DNA from: Pollenia angustigena
Lineage: Eukaryota > Arthropoda > Insecta > Diptera > Polleniidae
Assembly: GCA_930367215.1 (NCBI GenBank)
Contig: OV884059.1
Span: 160,826,511-160,890,510 of the forward strand
Length of the DNA stretch: 64,000 nucleotides
Direction of reading: 5' to 3'
Under the pieces are notes generated by a model. It ran no database searches and was not told where the DNA came from. It saw nothing but the letters and a program-made list of their open reading frames with translations. Every line of letters begins with the position of its first letter. Position 1 is the stretch's first letter. Of this stretch, positions 21,275-33,815 are shown one piece after another. Both the position numbers and the translations under genes were made by a program.

Positions 21275-23044
21275 CTAGCTAACAGGATGTTTGTTAGACG
21301 AGTCGTTGATTACCCAAAACTTTTGAAAATGCCAGCTGGACATGAAGTAATTATGTTTTTTTTCGATTGCTCTTTTTTTTAAATCGACAAAGTAAAAATT
21401 GAACAAATAATTAAAAAAAAAACTACTTTTTAAGAAGTCCGATTTTTTCTGACGATTTTTGAAACGAATGCTCAATTTACAGTAAGTTCAATTTTAGTGA
21501 TCTAAAGAAAGCTCAAACGTGGAACTAACACAATTTTACACACAAATATTTTTAAGTAAATACTGATTTCTCGTGAGCATACCGATTTTTGTCCACTTGA
21601 ACTATTAATTTATGTAAAAAAGAGCAACAACTGCAAACAAAAGTCCCTCAAAGCAATATTCTATCTAATAGGATCTAAAAAAAAAACAAAAACTTGTTGC
21701 ATATAGTCCATTAACTTTGATTAGAATTCAAGGCACATCTGCAAAATACAATAATTTACATATTTTAAGATGTTAAATGGTTCATTTATATTTTATTTTA
21801 TGGCCTTAAAAATTTGTTCGTTTTTTATTAGTACATATTACGTATTATTAAAACAATAAATTTGTACTAAATTGTTTTATGATAAAGCGCTTTTGAACAC
21901 ATACCAGTATGTACAGTAGGTTTATGTGAACGTGTGTGTCAGAATGTTTGGTAAGCTCACGCCGTAAGTTTGTACGTAAAATATTCACATACTCTCCAGA
22001 TAATTGTTAGCTAACACCATATTATTTCTTATAAAGGACTGCAAAAAAAAAGAAGGAAAAGGGACAGAATCGAAAAATAAACTTCTTTCATGATTACAGG
22101 AATTATTTTTAATGCTCCCCTCCTCAAAACCACCCAGACACGTGCATCGATGTCTATGTGTTGAATTGTGTATCTTGAAAGTTTAAGTATGTGAAGGTTG
22201 TTTAACAAATTAGAGTATTACAGTTTTTCTTAGATGTGTGTTGTTTGTGGGAGTTCGTGCATGTTTGTGAAATTTATTCTTAAACGAGTATTTATGAGTT
22301 TGTTATCATGTGTAAGTGTGAAATGTTTAATAACACAGTGAGTGATACGAAAGTAAAGAAACAAATTTAAAAAGAAGTTCTTACATAGTAATTCTGCTTT
22401 GCTTGGCTTTATAGAATACGAACTATTTCAAATTAATCTCGATCATTTTGTTTTTGTTAAATAACAAGAATCTTTGAATAAATTTAGAATTTTTGGATTT
22501 CATTTACGACCTAAGGACTAAAGGAAGTAATGGATTTTTTTTTCTGTGGACTCTAAGAAATCAAAATTGTTACATGAGTACCCTTGCATTTTTCTTGTGT
22601 AGCACAGTGTAACTTGCAAGTATGTATTGAATAAATAACGCCAGTATCTACTAAATAACACTACGCATAAATATTTTTGGTATTTTTCTTTTTATCTTTT
22701 TCAACACATCGTATATTATACATTCGTGTGTGTGAATATATACACTGACCCTTAAAAAAAAACAAAAAAGATCAATATAGGTACTGTTAGGTATTTAGTA
22801 ACTGCCATTACAGGGATTTTATAAGAAGATAAATAGGCAATAAAGATTACCAAAAAAATATTAGATCGGATATACAGAATCCTTGAGGTTTAGTAAATGG
22901 TATGTAACATGTTAAAACTCTTAAGAATTTACATGTAAGTATAGGGCGAATGATGAGAACTGATTTGCAAAATCTGACTTCGCAAAATAAATAAGGCTAA
23001 AACGTAAGTATGTATGTAAGAAAATTTTAAAAAAATCCTTTATT
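21275..23044. other. AT-rich non-coding DNA left of the satellite
   Basis: No gene supported. It contains simple sequence of the TGTGTG and GTATGTATG type, and nothing with defined ends. Confidence 0.5.
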
Positions 23045-23420
23045 TTTTTCACGTAGTAGGTGAGTTTTATGATTGGCGTACCAGCAAAACAGAATTTTGT
23101 ACAATATTAAGTGAATTTGGTGTAATAATCTTAACACTTATCTTGCAGATTTTGAAGCGGACTATACATTTGTGACCACACTCATCATAGCGCTTGAAAA
23201 ATTATGACTTCTAAGCTCTTACACGCTTTTTTAAGCTCAGTCCTAAAGGCTGTTTTCGTAAACGTAAGTTCACAATGTGTAAATACAGTATTGATACCGT
23301 GTTGATGCATTGCTTTCCTACGTTTTTATCCACGTTGTGTTGCATATTTACATGATTTGCATCTAAGTATTTTTAACTGCTTTATTTGCTTATCCCTGCG
23401 CAATGATAACTATAAAATCT
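23045..23420 (+). repeat. Decayed edge monomers of the satellite
   Basis: Fragments of the satellite consensus appear in the right order but are strongly diverged. CACGTAGTAGGTGAG is followed by CTTATCTTGCAGATTTTGAAG, written here as CTTATCTTGCAGATTTTGAA, then GCGGACTAT, CCACACTCATCATAG, CGCTTGAAAAATTATGACTT, CGCTTTTTTAAGCTCAG and TTTTCGTAAACGTAA. About 130 bp without similarity (23290-23420) then precede the first clean monomer. Diverged edge copies are expected where homogenisation by unequal exchange fails. Confidence 0.75.
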
Positions 23421-26400
23421 CAAAGCGTTTTAAAATTTAACTAACTAACCAAAATTACTTTGGTAATTTTCATTAAAACTTTTTGTCGGATAACAGAAGA
23501 ACAGAAATCATATAGTAGGTGGATGTCGTGAAAAGCTTTTAGCAAAAACGCTACAACTCCAGAACTACTCAAGCGTTTAAAATCGTTTTAGATCCATCTT
23601 TATGATTCTAAAGCAGGCTATTTTTCAAACTAACTTTTTTTGTCCAAAGTCCACGCTCATCTATGGTATTAAGCATTTTGTTTTTTAAAACGCACGATTT
23701 ACTAGAAAGCGTTAAAAATAATATGTTACCCACTAGCTCCTAAACGCTTCTTTATGCTCAGCTTTGAATTTTCGTACGCTAATCTCCAAGCGGTTTTAAA
23801 TTTAACTAAATTACTTTGGCTATTTTCACTAAAATTTTGTAGGTAACCGGAGAACAGAATCATGTAGTAGGTGGATGTCGTAAAAAGCTTTTAGCAAAAA
23901 CGCTACAACTCCAGAACTACTCAAGCGTTTGAAATCGTTTTAGCTTTATCTTCTAGATTCTGAAGCGGGCTATTTTTCAGACTTACTTTTTTTGTCCAAA
24001 GTCCACGCTCACCTATGGTATTAAGCATTTTGTTTTTAAAAACGCTTGAAAACCCACGATTTACTAGTAAGCGTTAAAAAAAATATGTTACCCACTAGCT
24101 CCTAAACGCTTCTTTATGCTCAGCTTGGAATTTTCGAACGTTAATTCCAAGCGGTTTTAAATTTAACTAAATTACTTTGGTTATTTTCACTAAAATTTTG
24201 TAGGTAACCGGAGAACAGAATCATGTAGCAGGTGGATGTCGTGAAAAGCTTTTAGCAAAAACGCTACAACTCCAGAACTACTCAAGCGTTTGAAATCGTT
24301 TTAGCTTTATCTTTTAGATTCTGAAGCGGGCTATTCTTCAGACTTACTTTTTTTGTCCAAAGTCCACGCTCACCTACGGTATTAAGCATTTTGTTTTTAA
24401 AAACGCTTGAAAACCCACGATTTACTAGTAAGCGTTAAAAAAAATATGTTACCCACCAGCTCCTAAACGCTTCTTTATGCTCAGCTTTGAATTTTCGTAC
24501 GCTAATCTCCAAGCGGTTTTAAATTTAACTAAATTACTTTGGTTATTTTCAGTAAAATTTTGTAGGTAACCGGAGAACAGAATCATGTAGCAGGTGGATG
24601 TCGTGAAAAGCTTTTAGCAAAAACGCTACAACTCCAGAACTACTAAAGCGTTTGAAATCGTTTTAGCTTTATCTTTTAGATTCTGAAGCGGGCTATTTTT
24701 CAGACTAACTTTTTTTGTCCAAAGTCCACGCTCACCTATGGTATTAAGCATTTTGTGTTTTAAAACGCTTGAAAACCCACGATTTACTAGTAAGCGTTAA
24801 AAAAAATATGTTACCCACCAGCTCCTAAACGCTTCTTTATGCTCAGCTTTGAATTTTCGTACGCTAATCTCCAAGCGGTTTTGAATTTAACTAAATTACT
24901 TTGGTTATTTTCAGTAAAATTTTGTAGGTAACCGGAGAACAGAATCATGTAGCAGGTGGATGTCGTGAAAAGCTTTTAGCAAAAACGCTACAACTCCAGA
25001 ACTACTCGAGCGTTTGAAATCGTTTTAGCTTTATCTTTTAGATTCTGAAGCGGGCTATTCTTCAGACTTACTTTTTTTGTCCAAAGTCCACGCTCACCTA
25101 CGGTATTAAGCATTTTGTTTTTAAAAACGCTTGAAAACCCACGATTTACTAGTAAGCGTTAAAAAAATATGTTACCAACTAGCTCCTAAACGCTTCTTTA
25201 TGCTCAGCTTTGAATTTTCGTACGCTAATCTCCAAGCGGTTTTAAATTTAACTAAATTACTTTGGTTATTTTCAGTAAAATTTTGTAGGTAACCGGAGAA
25301 CAGAATCATGTAGCAGGTGGATGTCGTGAAAAGCTTTTAGCAAAAACGCTACAACTCCAGAACTACTCAAGCGTTTGAAATCGTGTTAGCTTTTTCTTTT
25401 AGATTCTGAAGCGGGCTATTCTTCAGACTTACTTTTTTTGTCCAAAGTCCACGCTCACCTACGGTATTAATCATTTTGTTTTTAAAAACGCTTGAAAACC
25501 CACGATTTACTAGTAAGCGTTAAAAAAATATGTTACCAACTAGCTCCTAAACGCTTCTTTATGCTCAGCTTTGAATTTTCGCACGTTAATCTCCAAGCGG
25601 TTTTAAATTTAACTAAATTACTTTGGTTATTTTCAGTAAAATTTTGTAGGTAACCGGAGAACAGAATCATGTAGTAGGTGGATGTCGTGAAAAGCTTTTA
25701 GCAAAAACGCTACAACTCCAGAACTACTCAAGCGTTTGAAATCGTTTTAGCTTTATCTTTTAGATTCTGAAGCGGGCTATTTTTCAGACTAACTTTTTTT
25801 GTCCAAAGTCCACGCTCACCTATGGTATTAAGCATTTTGTGTTTTAAAACGCTTGAAAACCCACGATTTACTAGTAAGCGTTAAAAAAAATATGTTACCC
25901 ACCAGCTCCTAAACGCTTCTTTATGCTCAGCTTTGAATTTTCGTACGCTAATCTCCAAGCGGTTTTAAATTTAACTAAATTACTTTGGTTATTTTCACTA
26001 AAATTTTGTAGGTAACCGGAGAACAGAATCATGTAGCAGGTGGATGTCGTGAAAAGCTTTTAGCAAAAACGCTACAACTCCAGAACTACTCGAGCGTTTG
26101 AAATCGTTTAAGCTTTATCTTTTAGATTCTGAAGCGGGCTATTCTTCAGACTTACTTTTTTTGTCCAAAGTCCACGCTCACCTACGGTATTAATCATTTT
26201 GTTTTTAAAAACGCTTGAAAACCCACGATTTACTAGTAAGCGTTAAAAAAATATGTTACCAACTAGCTCCTAAACGCTTCTTTATGCTCAGTTTTGAATT
26301 TTCGCACGTTAATCTCCAAGCGGTTTTAAATTTAACTAAATTACTTTGGTTATTTTCAGTAAAATTTTGTAGGTAACCGGAGAACAGAATCATGTAGTAG

Positions 26401-29400
26401 GTGGATGTCGTGAAAAGCTTTTAGCAAAAACGCTACAACTCCAGAACTACTCAAGCGTTTGAAATCGTTTTAGCTTTATCTTTTAGATTCTGAAGCGGGC
26501 TATTCTTCAGACTTACTTTTTTTGTCCAAAGTCCACGCTCACCTACGGTATTAATCATTTTGTTTTTAAAAACGCTTGAAAACCCACGATTTACTAGTAA
26601 GCGTTAAAAAAATATGTTACCAACTAGCTCCTTAACGCTTTTTTATGCTCTGCTTTGAATTTTCGCACGTTAATCTCCAAGCGGTTTTAAATTTAACTAA
26701 ATTACTTTGGTTATTTTCACTAAAATTTTGTAGGTAACCGGAGAACGGAATCATGTAGCAGGGGGATGTCGTGAAAAGCTTTTAGCAAAAACGCTACAAC
26801 TCCAGAACTACTCGAGCGTTTGAAATCGTTTTAGCTTTATCTTTTAGATTCTGAAGCGGGCTATTCTTCAGACTTACTTTTTTTGTCCAAAGTCCACGCT
26901 CACCTACGGTATTAATCATTTTGTTTTTAAAAACGCTTGAAAACCCACGATTTACTAGTAAGCGTTAAAAAAATATGTTACCAACTAGCTCCTAAACGCT
27001 TCTTTATGCTCAGCTTTGAATTTTCGCACGTTAATCTCCAAGCGGTTTTAAATTTAACTAAATTACTTTGGTTATTTTCACTAAAATTTTGTAGGTATCC
27101 GGAGAACAGAATCATGTAGTAGGTGGATGTCGTGAAAAGCTTTTAGCAAAAACGCTACAACTCCAGAACTACTCAAGCGTTTGAAATCGTTTTAGCTTTA
27201 TCTTCTAGATTCTGAAGCGGGCTATTTTTCAGACTAACTTTTTTTGTCCAAAGTCCACGCTCACCTATGGTATTAAGCATTTTGTGTTTTAAAACGCTTG
27301 AAAACCCACGATTTACTAGTAATCGTTAAAAAAAATATGTTACCCACCAGCTCCTAAACGCTTCTTTATGCTCAGCTTTGAATTTTCGTACGTTAATCTC
27401 CAAGCGGTTTTAAATTTAACTAAATTAATTTGGTTATTTTCACTAAAATTTTGTAGGTAACCGGAGAACAGAATCATGTAGCAGGTGGATGTCGTGAAAA
27501 GCTTTTAGCAAAAACGCTACAACTCCAGAACTACTCAAGCGTTTGAAATCGTTTTAGCTTTATCTTTTAGATTCTGAAGCGGGCTATTTTTCAGACTAAC
27601 TTTTTTTGTCCAAAGTCCACGCTCACCTATGGTATTAAGCATTTTGTGTTTTAAAACGCTTGAAAACCCACGATTTACTAGTAAGCGTTAAAAAAAATAT
27701 GTTACCCACCAGCTCCTAAACGCTTCTTTATGCTCAGCTTTGAATTTTCGTACGCTAATCTCCAAGCGGTTTTAAATTTAACTAAATTACTTTGGTTATT
27801 TTCAGTAAAATTTTGTAGGTAACCGGAGAACAGAATCATGTAGCAGGTGGATGTCGTGAAAAGCTTTTAGCAAAAACGCTACAACTCCAGAACTACTCGA
27901 GCGTTTGAAATCGTTTTAGCTTTATCTTTTAGATTCTGAAGCGGGCTATTCTTCAGACTTACTTTTTTTGTCCAAAGTCCACGCTCACCTACGGTATTAA
28001 GCATTTTGTTTTTAAAAACGCTTGAAAACCCACGATTTACTAGTAAGCGTTAAAAAAAATATGTTACCCACCAGCTCCTAAACGCTTCTTTATGCTCAGC
28101 TTTGAATTTTCGTACGCTAATCTCCAAGCGGTTTTGAATTTAACTAAATTACTTTGGTTATTTTCAGTAAAATTTTGTAGGTAACCGGAGAACAGAATCA
28201 TGTAGCAGGTGGATGTCGTGAAAAGCTTTTAGCAAAAACGCTACAACTCCAGAACTACTCAAGCGTTTGAAATCGTGTTAGCTTTTTCTTTTAGATTCTG
28301 AAGCGGGCTATTCTTCAGACTTACTTTTTTTGTCCAAAGTCCACGCTCACCTACGGTATTAAGCATTTTGTTTTTAAAAACGCTTGAAAACCCACGATTT
28401 ACTAGTAAGCGTTAAAAAAAATATGTTACCCACCAGCTCCTAAACGCTTCTTTATGCTCAGCTTTGAATTTTCGTACGCTAATCTCCAAGCGGTTTTAAA
28501 TTTAACTAAATTACTTTGGTTATTTTCACTAAAATTTTGTAGGTAACCGGAGAACAGAATCATGTAGCAGGTGGATGTCGTGAAAAGCTTTTAGCAAAAA
28601 CGCTACAACTCCAGAACTACTCGAGCGTTTGAAATCGTTTTAGCTTTATCTTTTAGATTCTGAAGCGGGCTATTCTTCAGACTTACTTTTTTTGTCCAAA
28701 GTCCACGCTCACCTACGGTATTAATCATTTTGTTTTTAAAAACGCTTGAAAACCCACGATTTACTAGTAAGCGTTAAAAAAATATGTTACCAACTAGCTC
28801 CTAAACGCTTCTTTATGCTCAGCTTTGAATTTTCGCACGTTAATCTCCAAGCGGTTTTAAATTTAACTAAATTACTTTGGTTATTTTCAGTAAAATTTTG
28901 TAGGTAACCGGAGAACAGAATCATGTAGTAGGTGGATGTCGTGAAAAGCTTTTAGCAAAAACGCTACAACTCCAGAACTACTCAAGCGTTTGAAATCGTT
29001 TTAGCTTTATCTTTTAGATTCTGAAGCGGGCTATTTTTCAGACTAACTTTTTTTGTCCAAAGTCCACGCTCACCTATGGTATTAAGCATTTTGTGTTTTA
29101 AAACGCTTGAAAACCCACGATTTACTTGTAAGCGTTAAAAAAAATATGTTACCCACCAGCTCCTAAACGCTTCTTTATGCTCAGCTTTGAATTTTCGTAC
29201 GCTAATCTCCAAGCGGTTTTAAATTTAACTAAATTACTTTGGTTATTTTCACTAAAATTTTGTAGGTATCCGGAGAACAGAATCATGTAGTAGGTGGATG
29301 TCGTGAAAAGCTTTTAGCAAAAACGCTACAACTCCAGAACTACTCAAGCGTTTGAAATCGTTTTAGCTTTATCTTCTAGATTCTGAAGCGGGCTATTTTT

Positions 29401-32400
29401 CAGACTAACTTTTTTTGTCCAAAGTCCACGCTCACCTATGGTATTAAGCATTTTGTGTTTTAAAACGCTTGAAAACCCACGATTTACTAGTAATCGTTAA
29501 AAAAAATATGTTACCCACCAGCTCCTAAACGCTTCTTTATGCTCAGCTTTGAATTTTCGTACGTTAATCTCCAAGCGGTTTTAAATTTAACTAAATTACT
29601 TTGGTTATTTTCACTAAAATTTTGTAGGTAACCGGAGAACAGAATCATGTAGCAGGTGGATGTCGTGAAAAGCTTTTAGCAAAAACGCTACAACTCCAGA
29701 ACTACTCAAGCGTTTGAAATCGTTTTAGCTTTATCTTTTAGATTCTGAAGCGGGCTATTTTTCAGACTAACTTTTTTTGTCCAAAGTCCACGCTCACCTA
29801 TGGTATTAAGCATTTTGTGTTTTAAAACGCTTGAAAACCCACGATTTACTAGTAATCGTTAAAAAAAATATGTTACCCACCAGCTCCTAAACGCTTCTTT
29901 ATGCTCAGCTTTGAATTTTCGTACGTTAATCTCCAAGCGGTTTTAAATTTAACTAAATTACTTTGGCTATTTTCAGTAAAATTTTGTAGGTAACCGGAGA
30001 ACAGAATCATGTAGCAGGTGGATGTCGTGAAAAGCTTTTAGCAAAAACGCTTCAACTCCAGAACTACTCAAGCGTTTGAAATCGTTTTAGCTTTATCTTT
30101 TAGATTCTGAAGCGGGCTATTTTTCAGACTAACTTTTTTTGTCCAAAGTCCACGCTCACCTATGGTATTAAGCATTTTGTGTTTTAAAACGCTTGAAAAC
30201 CCACGATTTACTAGTAATCGTTAAAAAAAATATGTTACCCACCAGCTCCTAAACGCTTCTTTATGCTCAGCTTTGAATTTTCGTACGTTAATCTCCAAGC
30301 GTTTTTAAATTTAACTAAATTACTTTGGTTATTTTCACTAAAATGTTGTAGGTAACCGGAGAACAGAATCATGTAGTAGGTGGATGTCGTGAAAAGCTTT
30401 TAGCAAAAAAGCTACAACTCCAGAACTACTAAAGCGTTTGAAATCGTTTTAGCTTTATCTTTTAGATTCTGAAGCGGGCTATTTTTCAGACTAACTTTTT
30501 TTGTCCAAAGTCCACGCTCACCTATGGTATTAAGCATTTTGTGTTTTAAAACGCTTGAAAACCCACGATTTACTAGTAATCGTTAAAAAAAATATGTTAC
30601 CCACCAGCTCCTAAACGCTTCTTTATGCTCAGCTTTGAATTTTCGTACGTTAATCTCCAAGCGGTTTTAAATTTAACTAAATTACTTTGGTTATTTTCAG
30701 TAAAATTTTGTAGGTAACCGGAGAACAGAATCATGTAGCAGGTGGATGTCGTGAAAAGCTTTTAGCAAAAACGCTACAACTCCAGAACTACTCGAGCGTT
30801 TGAAATCGTTTTAGCTTTATCTTTTAGATTCTGAAGCGGGCTATTCTTCAGACTTACTTTTTTTGTCCAAAGTCCACGCTCACCTACGGTATTAAGCATT
30901 TTGTTTTTAAAAACGCTTGAAAACCCACGATTTACTAGTAAGCGTTAAAAAAAATATGTTACCAACTAGCTCCTAAACGCTCTTTATGCTCAGCTTTGAA
31001 TTTTCGTACGTTAATCTCCAAGCGTTTTTAAATTTAACTAAATTACTTTGGTTATTTTCACTAAAATGTTGTAGGTAACCGGAGAACAGAATCATGTAGT
31101 AGGTGGATGTCGTGAAAAGCTTTTAGCAAAAAAGCTACAACTCCAGAACTACTAAAGCGTTTGAAATCGTTTTAGCTTTATCTTTTAGATTCTGAAGCGG
31201 GCTATTTTTCAGACTAACTTTTTTTGTCCAAAGTCCACGCTCACCTATGGTATTAAGCATTTTGTGTTTTAAAACGCTTGAAAACCCACGATTTACTAGT
31301 AATCGTTAAAAAAAATATGTTACCCACCAGCTCCTAAACGCTTCTTTATGCTCAGCTTTGAATTTTCGTAAGTTAATCTCCAAGCGGTTTTAAATTTAAC
31401 TAAATTACTTTGGTTATTTTCAGTAAAATTTTGTAGGTAACCGGAGAACAGAATCATGTAGCAGGTGGATGTCGTGAAAAGCTTTTAGCAAAAACGCTAC
31501 AACTCCAGAACTACTCAAGCGTTTGAAATCGTTTTAGCTTTATCTTTTAGATTCTGAAGCGGGCTATTTTTCAGACTAACTTTTTTTGTCCAAAGTCCAC
31601 GCTCACCTATGGTATTAAGCATTTTGTGTTTTAAAACGCTTGAAAACCCACGATTTACTAGTAATCGTTAAAAAAAATATGTTACCCACCAGCTCCTAAA
31701 CGCTTCTTTATGCTCAGCTTTGAATTTTCGTACGTTAATCTCCAAGCGGTTTTAAATTTAACTAAATTACTTTGGTTATTTTCACTAAAATTTTGTAGGT
31801 AACCGGAGAACAGAATCATGTAGCAGGTGGATGTCGTGAAAAGCTTTTAGCAAAAACGCTACAACTCCAGAACTACTCGAGCGTTTGAAATCGTTTTAGC
31901 TTTATCTTTTAGATTCTGAAGCGGGCTATTCTTCAGACTTACTTTTTTTGTCCAAAGTCCACGCTCACCTACGGTATTAAGCATTTTGTTTTTAAAAACG
32001 CTTGAAAACCCACGATTTACTAGTAAGCGTTAAAAAAAATATGTTACCCACCAGCTCCTAAACGCTTCTTTATGCTCAGCTTTGAATTTTCGTACGTTAA
32101 TCTCCAAGCGGTTTTAAATTTAACTAAATTACTTTGGTTATTTTCAGTAAAATTTTGTAGGTAACCGGAGAACAGAATCATGTAGCAGGTGGATGTCGTG
32201 AAAAGCTTTTAGCAAAAACGCTACAACTCCAGAACTACTCAAGCGTTTGAAATCGTGTTAGCTTTTTCTTTTAGATTCTGAAGCGGGCTATTCTTCAGAC
32301 TAACTTTGTTTGTCCAAAGTCCACGCTCACCTATGGTATTAAGCATTTTGTTTTTAAAAACGCTTGAAAACCCACAATTTACTAGTAAGCGTTAAAAAAA

Positions 32401-32830
32401 TATGTTACCAACTAGCTCCTAAACGCTTCTTTATGCTCAGCTTTGAATTTTCGTACGTTAATCTCCAAGCGGTTTTAAATTTAACTAAATTACTTTGGTT
32501 AATTTGACTAAAATTTTGTAGGTAACCGGAGAACAGAATCATGTAGCAGGTGGATGTCGTGAAAAGCTTTTAGCAAAAACGCTACAACTCCAGAACTACT
32601 CAAGCGTTTGAAATCGTTTTAGCTTTATCTTTTAGATTCTGAAGCGGGCTATTTTTCAGACTAATTTTTTTTGTCCAAAGTCCACGCTCACCTACGGTAT
32701 TAAGCATTTTGTTTTTAAAAACGCTTGAAAACCCACGATTTACTAGTAAGCGTTAAAAAAAATATGTTACCAACTAGCTCCTAAACGCTCTTTATGCTCA
32801 GCTTTGAATTTTCGTACGTTAATCTCCAAG

Positions 32831-33815
32831 CGGTTTTAAATTTAACTAAATTACTTTGGTTATTTTCACTAAAATGTTGTAGGTAACCGGAGAACAGAAT
32901 CATGTAGCAGGTGGATGTCGTGAAAAGCTTTTAGCAAAAAAGCTACAACTCCAGAACTACTAAAGCGTTTGAAATCGTTTTAGCTTTATCTTTTAGATTC
33001 TGAAGCGGGCTATTTTTCAGACTCACTTTTTTTGTCCAAAGTCCACTCTCACCTATGGTATTAAGCATTTTGTGTTTTAAAACGCTTGAAAACCCACGAT
33101 TTACTAGTAAGCGTTGAAAAAAATATGTTACCCACTAGCTCCTAAACGCTTCTTTATGTTCAGCTTTGAATTTTCGTACGTTAATCTCCAAGCGGTTTTA
33201 AATTTAACTAAATTACTTTGGTTATTTTCACTAAAATTTTGTAGGTAACCGGAGAACAGAATCATGTAGTAGGTGGATGTCGTGAAAAGCTTTTAGCAAA
33301 AACGCTACAACTCCAGAACTACTAAAGCGTTTGAAATCGTTTTAGCTTTATCTTTTAGATTCTGAAGCGGGCTATTCTTCAGACTTACTTTTTTTGTCCA
33401 AAGTCCACGCTCACCTACGGTATTAAGCATTTTGTTTTTTAAAACGCTTGAAAACCCACGATTTACTAGTAAGCGTTAAAAAAAATATGTTACCCACCAG
33501 CTCCTAAACGCTTCTTTATGCTCAGCTTTGAATTTTCGTACGCTAATCTCCAAGCGGTTTTAAATTTAACTAAATTACTTTGGTTATTTTCAGTAAAATT
33601 TTGTAGGTAACCGGAGAACAGAATCATGTAGCAGGTGGATGACGTGAAAAGCTTTTAGCAAAAACGCTACAACTCCAGAACTACTCAAGCGTTAGAAATC
33701 GTGTTAGCTTTTTCTTTTAGATTCTGAAGCGGGCTATTCTTCAGACTAACTTTGTTTGTCCAAAGTCCACGCTCACCTATGGTATTAAGCATTTTGTTTT
33801 TAAAAACGCTTGAAA
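32831..33815 (+). repeat. Satellite block duplicated at 39703-40687
   Basis: This stretch shares rare variants with 39703-40687 at a constant offset of 6872 bp, i.e. 19 monomers: AAAATGTTGTAGG, ACTCACTTTT, GTCCACTCTC, AAGCGTTGAAAAAA, TTTATGTTCAGC, GGTGGATGACGTG, AAGCGTTAGAAATCG and AACTTTGTTTGTCC. Outside the block the two sequences carry different variants. Confidence 0.8.
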
